Positions 1 through 6,112 of a stretch of DNA of 6,112 bases are shown one piece after another (position 1 is the first letter of the stretch; each line of letters starts with the position of its first letter). Origin of the DNA: an uncultured Collinsella sp. (GTDB lineage: Bacteria; Actinomycetota; Coriobacteriia; Coriobacteriales; Coriobacteriaceae); NCBI GenBank assembly GCA_900556675.1, contig USQE01000074.1, positions 1 through 6,112 on the forward strand, written 5' to 3'. Both the position numbers and the translations under genes were made by a program. The notes under the pieces are model-generated. The model did not search any database and was not told the origin of the DNA. It saw nothing but the letters and a program-made list of their open reading frames with translations.

Positions 1-65
1 TCGTTTTTGCCGTGTGTGTCGTCCTGTGCATGTTCTTCTTCCCGCAGGGTATCGTCGGCTACTAA
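1..65 (+). CDS. C-terminal end of an unidentified, probably membrane, protein (5' truncated)
   Basis: Only the last 20 codons lie in the window. They are read in the frame starting at position 3 and end at the TAA at 63-65. The tail is strongly hydrophobic (VFAVCVVLCMFFFP, then QGIVGY), as in the last transmembrane helix of an integral membrane protein. A strong intrinsic terminator starts 22 nt after the stop, which supports this being the true end of a gene. The visible part is too short to name a family. A PQG-I-x-G ending occurs in some permeases, but that is not enough to assign one. The reading could also be a chance open frame, but the stop-then-terminator arrangement argues against that. 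Confidence 0.55.
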   Translation, partial: VFAVCVVLCMFFFPQGIVGY

Positions 66-87
66 GCACGAGCCACATAAATACTTG

Positions 88-118
88 AAAAGGGTTCCGC
101 AAGTGCGGGACCCTTTTT
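88..118 (+). terminator. Intrinsic (Rho-independent) terminator of the upstream gene
   Basis: A 13-bp stem pairs 88-100 (AAAAGGGTTCCGC) with 105-117 (GCGGGACCCTTTT), with one T-G wobble and the tetraloop AAGT. The stem ends in a run of five T at 114-118. It lies 22 nt after the upstream stop codon and should end that transcript before the opp promoter. The A-run on its 5' side would give a T-run on the opposite strand too, but I see no gene converging from that side. Confidence 0.93.
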
Positions 119-120
119 GT

Positions 121-134
121 TTACATATTTGTAA
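121..134. repeat. Short dyad TTACA-N4-TGTAA, possible operator
   Basis: A perfect 5-bp inverted repeat (TTACA at 121-125, TGTAA at 130-134) surrounds a 4-nt AT-rich centre, just after the T-run of the upstream terminator. Dyads of this size are often regulator sites, but a 5-bp arm in AT-rich DNA can arise by chance. No regulator gene is in the window. Confidence 0.25.
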
Positions 135-209
135 CAGAGCCAAAATATCCCCACATACTTCGCCTAACTAAAGAAATTCTCGACCGTTGACCGGAATTAG
201 CCCCAAATC

Positions 210-259
210 GTGCATAAAATGCGCTACTGTATTGCGAAACGTTGGTTCGTTGTGCATAA
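210..259 (+). repeat. Two direct copies of GTGCATAA, 42 bp apart, in the promoter region
   Basis: GTGCATAA occurs at 210-217 and again at 252-259. The start-to-start distance is 42 bp, close to four helical turns, so both copies would lie on the same DNA face. Each copy overlaps a weak -10-like element (TAAAAT and CATAAC). They may be paired regulator sites, two related -10 regions, or chance. Confidence 0.35.
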
Positions 260-289
260 CCAGCCATAGCAACGGGCGGCGTTTTGATG

Positions 290-327
290 GTTCGGATCGG
301 ATTGTCTCGACATGTGTCCGACTGAAC
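290..327 (+). repeat. Imperfect inverted repeat in the oppA 5' leader
   Basis: GTTCGGATCGGA (290-301) and TCCGACTGAAC (317-327) can pair as GTTC/GAAC plus TCGGA/TCCGA, with a small internal mismatch between the two blocks. The loop is about 15 nt. The structure ends about 20 nt before the Shine-Dalgarno of oppA, so it could be an mRNA leader hairpin or a DNA operator. It has no T-run and is not a terminator. Confidence 0.35.
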
Positions 328-347
328 ATTTCTTTGTCCTATCTCAT

Positions 348-354
348 AAGGAGG
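348..354 (+). promoter_or_regulatory. Ribosome binding site of oppA (fixes the start at 360)
   Basis: AAGGAGG at 348-354 is a near-perfect Shine-Dalgarno, 5 nt before the ATG at 360. The same frame is open back to an ATG at 312, but that codon has no Shine-Dalgarno in front of it and would put 16 polar residues before the signal peptide. The ATG at 355-357 is out of frame. Confidence 0.9.
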
Positions 355-359
355 ATGGC

Positions 360-2036
360 ATGGCTGATTCTATGTTCCACCAGCCCGTTATGGGTCGTCG
401 CGCCTTTGTCGGCGGTACCCTTGCTGCGAGCTCCATGGCTTTTCTTGCCGCATGCGGCAAGAAGGGCGGCGACGCTTCCGGTTCTGAGTCCGGTTCGAAG
501 CTGAACTTCTACATCAACAACCCGGTCTGCATCGACCCCTACAATGTCCAGGAGGACCAGGGCACTCAGGTCGAGTACCAGCTCTTTGATGCTCTGACCT
601 CTTATGACGCCGAGAAGGGCGAGATCGTTCCGCTGGCTTGCGAGTCCTTCGAGGCCAACGACGACGCCACCGAGTTCACCTTCAAGATCAAGAAGGCCAA
701 GTTCCACAACGGTGACGACGTTACCTCCAAGTCCTTCAAGCTCGGTTGGGAGCGTCTGGTCAACACCAAGTCGGCTGTCGCTACCGAGTACGGCCCTTCC
801 GAGGTCTCCTATCACCTTTCCATGGTCGAGGGCTATGACGATCTGCTTGCCGGTAACGCTACCGAGCTCAGCGGTGTTACCTGCCCCGACGATGAGACCC
901 TCGTCGTCAAGCTGGCTTCCGCTTACGCCGACTTCCCCTTCGTCGCCTCTCACCCGGCTCTGGCCCCGGTTCCCGAGTGCGCCGAGTCCGATGTCAAGAG
1001 CTTCTACCTCGCCCCGGTCGGTAACGGCCCGTTCATGATGGACGGCAAGTGGGAGGATGGCCAGGAGATCAACGTCAAGAAGTTCGACGATTACTATGGC
1101 GACAAGGCCAAGATCGATGGCATCCACTTCCAGGTCATCAAGGACATGGAGACCGCCTACAAGGAGTTCCAGGCCGGTAACCTCGATGTCTGCGACGTTC
1201 CCGTCGCTCAGATCGACGCCGCCAAGAAGGATCGCGGCGTGTCCAAGGACGGCTACACCATGGGTGACGGCGAGCGCATGCTGCTCGGCGCCGAGCCTTC
1301 CACGTACTATCTGACCTGCAACACCACGGCCGAGCCGTTCAGCAACGCCGACCTGCGCAGGGGTATCTCCCTGGCCATCAACCGTGAGGCCATCTGCAAG
1401 ACCATCTTCAAGGGTACCCGTACTCCTGCCGACGGCATTGTTCCTCCGGGCATCGATGGCTACAAGGAGGGCGCATGGGAGTTCTGCGCCTACGATGTCG
1501 ACAAGGCTAACGAGTACCTCGACAAGGTTGCTCCCGCTGGCGCTAACGGGGATCGTGGCATTAGCGTGACCCTGTCCTACAACCAGGACGGCGGTCACAA
1601 GGAGATCATGGAGTCCATCATCGGTGACCTCGCCAAGGTTGGCGTTACCGCTGTCTCCGATACCCCTGAGTGGTCTGCCCTGCTCGAGCAGTATCAGAAC
1701 TTTAACTATCAGTTCGGTCGTCTGGGTTGGATTGCCGACTACCCGATCATGGACAACTTCCTGTATCCGCTGTTCCACTCCGACTCCCTCGGTGGCGACA
1801 ACCGCTCCGGTTACAATAACCCCGAGTTCGACGCCAAGGTCGACGAGGCTCGTACTATTGTTGACGACGAGGAGCGCGTCGCTAAGATGCAGGAGGCCGA
1901 CGCAATGGTCGCTGCCGACTGCCCGGTCATCCCGATTATGTTCTACACGCACACCATCGCCGGCTCCGATCGCATTAAGCACCTCTATGTCGATCCGCAG
2001 AAGCACGCCGATCTGGGTACCGCTGAGCTCGCCTAA
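360..2036 (+). CDS. oppA: Peptide ABC transporter, extracellular substrate-binding lipoprotein (OppA-like, SBP family 5)
   Basis: This 558-residue protein should bind peptides outside the cell and pass them to the OppBC channel. The N-terminus is a lipoprotein signal with a twin-arginine look: a short polar region, GRRAFVGG at residues 12-19, a hydrophobic stretch, and the lipobox L29-A-A-C32. Cys32 would be lipidated and is followed by a Gly/Ser/Lys linker. The rest matches family 5 solute-binding proteins in length and motifs: FHNGDDVTSKSFKLGWERL around 115-133, PVGNGPF at 219-225, the ADLRRGISLAINREAI signature at 330-345, and GWIADYP at 456-462. Lysine appears to be encoded by AAG only, unlike oppB, which fits high expression. 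It is separated from oppB by a 156-nt gap with hairpins. Peptide (oligo or di) is inferred from the family and the neighbours; the exact ligand cannot be read from sequence. Confidence 0.93.
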   Translation: MADSMFHQPVMGRRAFVGGTLAASSMAFLAACGKKGGDASGSESGSKLNFYINNPVCIDPYNVQEDQGTQVEYQLFDALTSYDAEKGEIVPLACESFEANDDATEFTFKIKKAKFHNGDDVTSKSFKLGWERLVNTKSAVATEYGPSEVSYHLSMVEGYDDLLAGNATELSGVTCPDDETLVVKLASAYADFPFVASHPALAPVPECAESDVKSFYLAPVGNGPFMMDGKWEDGQEINVKKFDDYYGDKAKIDGIHFQVIKDMETAYKEFQAGNLDVCDVPVAQIDAAKKDRGVSKDGYTMGDGERMLLGAEPSTYYLTCNTTAEPFSNADLRRGISLAINREAICKTIFKGTRTPADGIVPPGIDGYKEGAWEFCAYDVDKANEYLDKVAPAGANGDRGISVTLSYNQDGGHKEIMESIIGDLAKVGVTAVSDTPEWSALLEQYQNFNYQFGRLGWIADYPIMDNFLYPLFHSDSLGGDNRSGYNNPEFDAKVDEARTIVDDEERVAKMQEADAMVAADCPVIPIMFYTHTIAGSDRIKHLYVDPQKHADLGTAELA

Positions 2037-2052
2037 GAGTTTGCAGCTTCCG

Positions 2053-2118
2053 TGAGGGTCAAGTATTTACGTAGACCTCATGGGAAACATACAGTTCTCC
2101 CTAACCTGGGGTAAACTG
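2053..2118 (+). other. Two small stem-loops downstream of oppA
   Basis: The first pairs TGAGGGTC (2053-2060) with GACCTCA (2074-2080) and has one bulged G. The second pairs CAGTT (2092-2096) with AACTG (2114-2118), continuing through a 2x2 internal loop into CCC/GGG (2099-2101 with 2109-2111). Neither is followed by a T-run, so neither looks like a terminator. They could protect the 3' end of an oppA-only mRNA or be incidental. Confidence 0.35.
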
Positions 2119-2132
2119 GCTGATGGTAATTT

Positions 2133-2162
2133 TGGGATGCCGGTCTGGCGATCGGCATCCCA
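2133..2162 (+). terminator. Strong 13-bp hairpin between oppA and oppB, probable leaky terminator or mRNA-stabilising element
   Basis: Bases 2133-2145 (TGGGATGCCGGTC) pair with 2150-2162 (GATCGGCATCCCA) over 13 bp with one G-T wobble and the tetraloop TGGC. Downstream is ATTTAGGTTAATC, which is T-poor, so full intrinsic termination is unlikely. Hairpins of this kind between a binding-protein gene and its permease genes are known to reduce downstream expression or to protect the upstream mRNA from 3' decay. The pairing is seen directly; the effect on expression is inferred. Confidence 0.65.
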
Positions 2163-2173
2163 TTTAGGTTAAT

Positions 2174-2188
2174 CCCTAGATAGGGGAG
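2174..2188 (+). promoter_or_regulatory. oppB ribosome binding site within a small palindrome
   Basis: GGGGAG at 2183-2188 lies 4 nt before the oppB ATG and is the only Shine-Dalgarno candidate. It overlaps the palindrome CCCTA-GA-TAGGG (2174-2185). Folding as CCCT/AGGG with a 4-nt loop would partly mask the site. The stem is short and its effect is uncertain. Confidence 0.5.
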
Positions 2189-2192
2189 TGGT

Positions 2193-3230
2193 ATGGGTAA
2201 GTACATCGTTAAACGTGTGCTTCAGTTCATCCCGGTGTTTTTGGGCGTTACGCTGATTCTGTTCGCCCTCCAGAATATCGTGCCGGGAGATCCGATCAAG
2301 CTGATCGGTGGAGACAAGGCTCTGTCCCCCGAGGTGGAGCTTCAGCTTCGCGTTCGCTATCACCTGGTCCAGACGGACGATGACGGCAACGCGATCCTTG
2401 ACGAGAACGGCGACCCCGTTCAAACGTCGCTCGTGGACCGTTACTTGTATTACATGAACGGCCTGCTTCATGGCGATCTGGGCAATTCGTATCAGCGCAA
2501 GCTGCCGGTTACGGAAATCTTTGCCCAGAAGTATCCGTATACGGTCAAACTTGCCGCGTGCGCCATCGTGCTCGAGGCAATTATGGGTATCGGTGCGGGT
2601 ATCATTTCGGCGGTAAAGCGTTATTCCTTCTGGGATATTTTGGTAACGCTCACCACGTCGATCCTCGTTGCGGTCCCGGCCTTCTGGCTCGGTATGTTGC
2701 TGCAGCTGTTCTTTGGCGTCATCCTCAAGGACGCCACGGGCGGTGCAATCTCCATGCCGATCTCGGGTGCCGGCGGTTCCAGCTCTCAGTATCAGGATTG
2801 GATGCACTATGTGCTTCCGACCATTACGCTGGCTTCGGTTTCGACCGCTTATGCTGCGCGCATTATGCGCTCGCAGCTGCTTGACGTCATGAACCAGGAT
2901 TACATCCGTACGGCAAAGGCCAAGGGTCTCTCCAATCGTGCGATCATCGTCAAGCATGCGCTTAAGAATGCACTCATCCCTGTCGTTACCTATATTGGTG
3001 TCGACTTTGGCGGCATGCTTTCGGGCGCCATCCTGACCGAGACGGTCTTCAACTGGCCCGGTATCGGCTATGAGGTCTATCGCGCCATTAGCATGCGTGA
3101 CTGGCCCATCGTTATGGGCGGCGTTACGCTCATCGTTGTCGTCGTCATGGTGATCAACCTGCTCGTCGACATTAGCTATGCATTCCTCGACCCGCGCATC
3201 CGCCTTGGCGGTCCGTCGGATAAGGCCTAA
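2193..3230 (+). CDS. oppB: Peptide ABC transporter, permease subunit OppB
   Basis: This 345-residue integral membrane protein forms half of the peptide channel. It opens with the family's usual start (MGKYIVKRVLQFIPVFLGVT), whose first transmembrane helix runs to about residue 29 and ends at VPGDP. A long extracytoplasmic loop follows (about 35-115), including HGDLGNSY, then five further hydrophobic segments at about 118-140, 147-178, 204-222, 257-282 and 308-332. The cytoplasmic EAA coupling loop at about 237-265 (YIRTAKAKGLSNRAIIVKHA and following) contacts an ATPase subunit. FNWPGIG (286-292) and the C-terminal DPRIR (333-337) are also typical. The first loop contains an acidic tandem repeat at 62-77, and a Gly/Ser-rich insertion lies at 181-200. 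Codon use is more mixed than in oppA. It begins 156 nt after oppA and is followed by oppC after 14 nt. It could equally be called DppB. Confidence 0.95.
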   Translation: MGKYIVKRVLQFIPVFLGVTLILFALQNIVPGDPIKLIGGDKALSPEVELQLRVRYHLVQTDDDGNAILDENGDPVQTSLVDRYLYYMNGLLHGDLGNSYQRKLPVTEIFAQKYPYTVKLAACAIVLEAIMGIGAGIISAVKRYSFWDILVTLTTSILVAVPAFWLGMLLQLFFGVILKDATGGAISMPISGAGGSSSQYQDWMHYVLPTITLASVSTAYAARIMRSQLLDVMNQDYIRTAKAKGLSNRAIIVKHALKNALIPVVTYIGVDFGGMLSGAILTETVFNWPGIGYEVYRAISMRDWPIVMGGVTLIVVVVMVINLLVDISYAFLDPRIRLGGPSDKA

Positions 3231-3236
3231 GGGAGG
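3231..3236 (+). promoter_or_regulatory. Ribosome binding site of oppC
   Basis: GGGAGG directly follows the oppB stop codon and lies 8 nt before the ATG at 3245. This strong site supports that start. Confidence 0.85.
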
Positions 3237-3244
3237 TACGTCTC

Positions 3245-4180
3245 ATGCAGGAAACTGATTCTCAGTCTCAGGAGCAGGCTACCGCCACCAAGGTCGCATC
3301 TGCTCCCGCCAAGTCCCGCACGCTGTGGGGCGACGCTTTTAAGCGTCTTCGTAAGAACAAGCTCGCCGTTATCGGTGTCTGCTGGATCATCATCGTCGTT
3401 GTGGTTGCCCTGACCGCAGATCTGTGGGCTAAGCCCTGGCTCGGTTCGCCGACGGCTTCCGATTCGACCACCATGGCCGAGACATCGCTACTGGCTCCGT
3501 GTGCCGAGCACCCGTTTGGCACCGATGCCCTCGGTCGCGACATTCTCGTCCGCGTTATCTACGGTGCACGCGTTTCGCTTTCTGTCGGTATCATGGCCAC
3601 CGCCATCTCCACATTGATCGGCTTGGTCATGGGCGCCCTGGCCGGTTTCTACGGCGGCATTTGGGATACGATCATCATGCGCTGTGCGGACATCTTCCTG
3701 GCGTTCCCGTACGTGCTGTTCGTTGTCGCCATGATCGCCGTTATCGGCCGTGGTCTTCAGAACGTCTTTATCGCCATCGGCATTCTTGGCTGGCCTTCGA
3801 TTGCGCGCGTCTTCCGCTCTGCAATCTTGACGGTCAAGGAAAACGACTATGTTGATGCAGCGCGCGCGATGGGTGCATCTGATGCTCGTATCGTCGTGCG
3901 TCACATCTTCCCGAACTCCGTCGCCTCCATCGTGGTCTACGCGACCATGAACATTGGTGGCGCCATTCTGACCGAGTCCGCTCTGTCCTTCCTCGGCATG
4001 GGCGTTATTCCGCCTACGCCTTCGTGGGGCTCCATGATTCAGGACGGTCAGCAGTATCTTCTGACCGCTCCCTGGATGATGATCATGCCCGGTCTGGCAA
4101 TTCTCTCGACGGTGCTCGCCTTCACCCTGCTGGGTGACGGTCTGCGCGACGCCCTCGACGTCAAGATGAAGGACGCATAA
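3245..4180 (+). CDS. oppC: Peptide ABC transporter, permease subunit OppC
   Basis: This 311-residue permease pairs with OppB to form the channel. A polar, Gln/Thr/Ser-rich cytoplasmic tail (1-28) precedes WGDAFKRLRKNKLAVIG, the conserved N-terminal OppC element, and the first transmembrane helix (about 39-60). A short extracytoplasmic loop leads to HPFGTDALGRDILVRVIYGA (89-108), a hallmark of OppC/DppC. Further helices lie at about 112-137, 152-168, 172-190 and 275-296. The EAA coupling loop is at about 202-230 (YVDAARAMGASDARIVVRHI and following). LSFLGMGVIPPTPSWGSMI (247-265) and GDGLRDALD (297-305) are also family features. The length is normal, with no truncation or frameshift. It lies 14 nt after oppB and 2 nt before oppD, so it is co-transcribed and probably translationally linked. 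Confidence 0.95.
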   Translation: MQETDSQSQEQATATKVASAPAKSRTLWGDAFKRLRKNKLAVIGVCWIIIVVVVALTADLWAKPWLGSPTASDSTTMAETSLLAPCAEHPFGTDALGRDILVRVIYGARVSLSVGIMATAISTLIGLVMGALAGFYGGIWDTIIMRCADIFLAFPYVLFVVAMIAVIGRGLQNVFIAIGILGWPSIARVFRSAILTVKENDYVDAARAMGASDARIVVRHIFPNSVASIVVYATMNIGGAILTESALSFLGMGVIPPTPSWGSMIQDGQQYLLTAPWMMIMPGLAILSTVLAFTLLGDGLRDALDVKMKDA

Positions 4181-4182
4181 GG

Positions 4183-5274
4183 ATGAAGAAGAACAAGAAC
4201 TATGTGGACCTGAAGGACCAGCCGGTTCCTGAGGGCCAGCATCTGCTCGAGGTCGATGACCTTAAGATGTATTTCCACACCGAGGATGGCGTTGTTCGCG
4301 CTGTCGACGGTGTCTCCTACACGCTCGATCGCGGCGAAACCCTGGGCGTCGTCGGTGAGTCCGGCTCCGGTAAGTCCGTGACCGCCATGACCATCATGGG
4401 CCTCATCTCGATGCCTCCGGGAAAGATCGAGGGCGGTGACGTTCGCTATCGCGGCCGCTCCATCCTCGAAATGACCGAGGAAGAGATGCAGCACATTCGC
4501 GGCAACGATATCGCGATGATCTTCCAGGATCCTATGACCTCCTTGAACCCGGTCTATAAGATCGGCAGGCAGGTGGGCGAGGGTCTTCGTCTGCACCGTG
4601 GCTACTCCAAGCAGGAGGCGCTCAAGCGTGCCACCGAGCTTTTGGACCTCGTGGGTATCCCCGAGCCCGAGAAGCGCGTCAATGAGTATCCGCACCAGTT
4701 CTCTGGCGGTATGCGTCAGCGAGTCATGATTGCCATGGCCCTTGCCTGCGATCCCGATATTCTGATTGCCGACGAGCCCACGACTGCCCTGGACGTTACC
4801 ATCCAGGCTCAGATTATCGAGCTCATGCAGGAGATGCAGGAGAAGAACGGCAACGCCATCATCATGATTACCCATGACCTGGGTGTTGTCGCCGATATGG
4901 CCGATAAGATCATGGTTATGTACGCCGGCCGCCCCGTTGAGTTCGGTACTGCTGAGGAAATCTTCTACGAGAGCCGCCACCCCTACACCTGGGGTCTTAT
5001 CCGCTCCATCCCGGAGCAGGCAATCGAAGAGAAGAAGCCGCTGACGCCGATTCACGGCAACCCGCCTTCGCTCATGAACCTGCCTGAGGGCTGCGTCTTC
5101 TCTCCTCGTTGCCCCTACGCGACGGACAAGTGCCGCAAGCAGCGCCCTGAGCGCGTTGTCACCGAGTCCGGTCACTATTCTGCGTGCCACTATTCCGGTG
5201 ACCCCGAGTTCCTCAAGAACGCTCCTGAGACGTCCCGTACGCGCAAGGATTCCAAGAAGGGAGGCGAGGCGTAA
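4183..5274 (+). CDS. oppD: Peptide ABC transporter, ATP-binding subunit OppD
   Basis: This 363-residue cytoplasmic ATPase works with OppF to power import. The nucleotide-binding domain has Walker A GESGSGKS (58-65), Q-loop FQDP (114-117), signature FSGGMRQR (173-180), Walker B ILIADEP (193-199) with catalytic Glu198, D-loop TALD (201-204) and the switch His231. The C-terminal oligopeptide-transporter domain begins near HPYTWGL (266-272). It has cysteines at 304, 310, 317 and 335, a spacing seen in OppD/DppD proteins and linked in that family to an iron-sulfur cluster. The signature has Met in place of the final Gln of LSGGQ, which is common in OppD. A Lys-rich 20-residue extension precedes the usual LLEVDDLK start. 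The ATG is 2 nt after the oppC stop. AAGGA at 4169-4173, inside oppC, is the likely Shine-Dalgarno. Confidence 0.95.
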   Translation: MKKNKNYVDLKDQPVPEGQHLLEVDDLKMYFHTEDGVVRAVDGVSYTLDRGETLGVVGESGSGKSVTAMTIMGLISMPPGKIEGGDVRYRGRSILEMTEEEMQHIRGNDIAMIFQDPMTSLNPVYKIGRQVGEGLRLHRGYSKQEALKRATELLDLVGIPEPEKRVNEYPHQFSGGMRQRVMIAMALACDPDILIADEPTTALDVTIQAQIIELMQEMQEKNGNAIIMITHDLGVVADMADKIMVMYAGRPVEFGTAEEIFYESRHPYTWGLIRSIPEQAIEEKKPLTPIHGNPPSLMNLPEGCVFSPRCPYATDKCRKQRPERVVTESGHYSACHYSGDPEFLKNAPETSRTRKDSKKGGEA

Positions 5275-6112
5275 ATGGCAGACAATAACGAGCGCACTCC
5301 ACTGCTGAAGGTCGAGCACCTCTCCAAGGAGTTTCCCGCAGAGTCCGGCATGTTCGCCAAGCGTTTTTCCAAGCGCGTCGTCTCTGCTGTAAACGACATC
5401 TCTTTTGAGATTTATCCTGGCGAGACCTTTGGTCTGGTTGGCGAGTCTGGTTGCGGTAAATCCACCACGGGCCGCACTATCATGCGTCTGACCAAGCCGA
5501 CCGCCGGCAAGGTGTTCTTCCAGGGCAAAGATGTTGCCGAGATGAGCAAGCATGAGATCAAGGACATGCGTCGTGAGATGCAGTTTATCTTCCAGGATCC
5601 TTATGCTTCGCTCAACCCTCGTATGACCATCGGTGAGATTGTCTCCGAGCCCATGACCATTCATGGTGTGGGTACCAAGGAGGAGCGCATTGAGCGCGTC
5701 CGTGAGCTTCTCGACGTCGTTGGACTGAACCCCGAGCACATCAACCGCTATCCGCATGAGTTCTCGGGCGGCCAGCGTCAGCGTGTCGGTATTGCCCGCG
5801 CTTTTGCGCTGAAGCCCAAGCTGATTATCTGTGACGAGCCGGTATCCGCTCTGGATGTGTCCATTCAGGCCCAGGTTCTGAACCTGCTCAAGGAACTGCA
5901 GGACAAGTTCGGTACCGCGTATCTGTTTATCGCACACGACCTGTCCGTCGTACAGCACATCTCCGATCGCGTTGCCGTTATGTATCTGGGTAAGATGGTC
6001 GAGGTTTCGGACTGGAAGACGCTCTATAGCGAGCCTCACCATCCGTACACGCAGTCGCTGCTGTCTGCCGTGCCGGTTCCGGATCCCAAGATCGCGCGCG
6101 CCAACCAGCGCA
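5275..6112 (+). CDS. oppF: Peptide ABC transporter, ATP-binding subunit OppF (3' truncated by window end)
   Basis: The visible part is 279 codons plus one base, open to the window edge. It encodes the second ATPase subunit. Features in order: [12 protein letters not shown] (10-21), Walker A GESGCGKS (56-63), Q-loop FQDP (106-109), signature FSGGQRQR (163-170), Walker B LIICDEP (183-189), D-loop SALD (191-194) and switch His221. [17 protein letters not shown] (255-271) then opens the oligopeptide-transporter C-terminal domain. [18 protein letters not shown] is typical of OppF/DppF. By family length, roughly 40-60 residues are missing. The ATG follows the oppD TAA with no gap. AAGGGAGG at 5257-5264, within the last codons of oppD, or GAGG at 5266-5269 can serve as ribosome binding site. 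Nothing suggests a defect. Confidence 0.95.
   Translation, partial: MADNNERTPLLKVEHLSKEFPAESGMFAKRFSKRVVSAVNDISFEIYPGETFGLVGESGCGKSTTGRTIMRLTKPTAGKVFFQGKDVAEMSKHEIKDMRREMQFIFQDPYASLNPRMTIGEIVSEPMTIHGVGTKEERIERVRELLDVVGLNPEHINRYPHEFSGGQRQRVGIARAFALKPKLIICDEPVSALDVSIQAQVLNLLKELQDKFGTAYLFIAHDLSVVQHISDRVAVMYLGKMVEVSDWKTLYSEPHHPYTQSLLSAVPVPDPKIARANQR

Larger units (their letters stand above)
119..359 (+). promoter_or_regulatory. Leader/promoter region of the opp operon
   Basis: This 241-nt stretch lies between the upstream terminator and the oppA start and must contain the operon promoter. No perfect sigma-70-type promoter is visible. Candidates are TTGACC (187-192) with CATAAA (213-218) or TAAAAT (215-220), where the spacer is long at 20 or 22 bp, and TTGCGA (232-237) with CATAAC (255-260) at a 17-bp spacer. 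The region also holds a TTACA/TGTAA dyad (121-134), two GTGCATAA copies (210-217 and 252-259) and an imperfect inverted repeat (290-327). The open frame across 187-504 is rejected as a gene because it has no ribosome binding site and overlaps oppA out of frame. Promoter position and any regulator are inference. Confidence 0.5.

Noticed and set aside
312..359. Upstream in-frame ATG extending OppA by 16 residues
   Set aside because: It has no ribosome binding site and would place polar residues before a normal lipoprotein signal. The ATG at 360 has AAGGAGG at 5 nt spacing.
187..504. Small open frame across the leader and start of oppA
   Set aside because: It has no Shine-Dalgarno, overlaps the oppA signal peptide in another frame, and its start coincides with a -35-like TTGACC region.
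339..2006. Antisense open frame of 555 codons opposite oppA
   Set aside because: It mirrors oppA almost exactly. Strongly biased codons of a G+C-rich gene avoid stops on the other strand. The translation is a Val/Leu/Gly/Asp-rich low-complexity sequence with no recognisable domain.
2169..2957. Antisense open frame of 262 codons opposite oppB
   Set aside because: It is a shadow of oppB. Its translation is rich in Arg, His, Asp and Gln without a domain, and it runs against an operon with tight spacing.
5265..5285. Possible fusion or frameshift at the oppD-oppF junction
   Set aside because: The oppD TAA is directly followed by the oppF ATG, with a ribosome binding site inside oppD. Both proteins are complete at this junction, so it is ordinary translational coupling.
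4048..6042. Antisense open frame of 664 codons opposite oppC end, oppD and oppF
   Set aside because: It spans three well-supported genes on the + strand, including their junctions, and its translation has no family motif. The length is an effect of codon bias.

Overview
The window holds one almost complete operon for a peptide-importing ABC transporter of the Opp/Dpp family (binding-protein-dependent, peptide/opine/nickel class). All genes are on the + strand, in the order oppA-oppB-oppC-oppD-oppF. The fairly high G+C, the GRR-type twin-arginine lipoprotein signal on the binding protein and the general look of the proteins suggest a Coriobacteriia-type actinobacterium, perhaps Collinsella-like. 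That placement is an impression from sequence style, not from a search.

Layout: positions 1-65 carry the last 20 codons of an unidentified upstream gene with a hydrophobic C-terminus. A strong intrinsic terminator follows at 88-118, so the opp operon is insulated from what lies upstream. The non-coding leader (119-359) contains only weak promoter candidates, a short dyad, two copies of GTGCATAA spaced 42 bp apart, and an imperfect inverted repeat before the ribosome binding site of oppA. oppA (360-2036) encodes the lipid-anchored extracellular peptide-binding protein. A 156-nt gap then holds three hairpins, one of them a 13-bp stem with no real T-tract, followed by oppB (2193-3230). From there the genes are packed tightly: oppC after 14 nt, oppD after 2 nt, and oppF starting directly at the oppD stop codon. 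oppF runs off the window end.

How it works: OppA captures peptides outside the membrane and delivers them to the OppB-OppC channel. OppD and OppF form the ATPase heterodimer that drives import through the coupling (EAA) loops of the two permeases. The spacing suggests that oppA is expressed separately from, and probably above, the membrane and ATPase genes, with the T-poor hairpin as the likely control point.

I see no mobile element, CRISPR array, tRNA or rRNA, and no evidence of a new system. The points most worth a second look are the oppA-oppB intergenic hairpins, the Tat-like lipoprotein signal, the leader repeats, an acidic 8-residue tandem repeat in OppB, and the four-cysteine tail of OppD.
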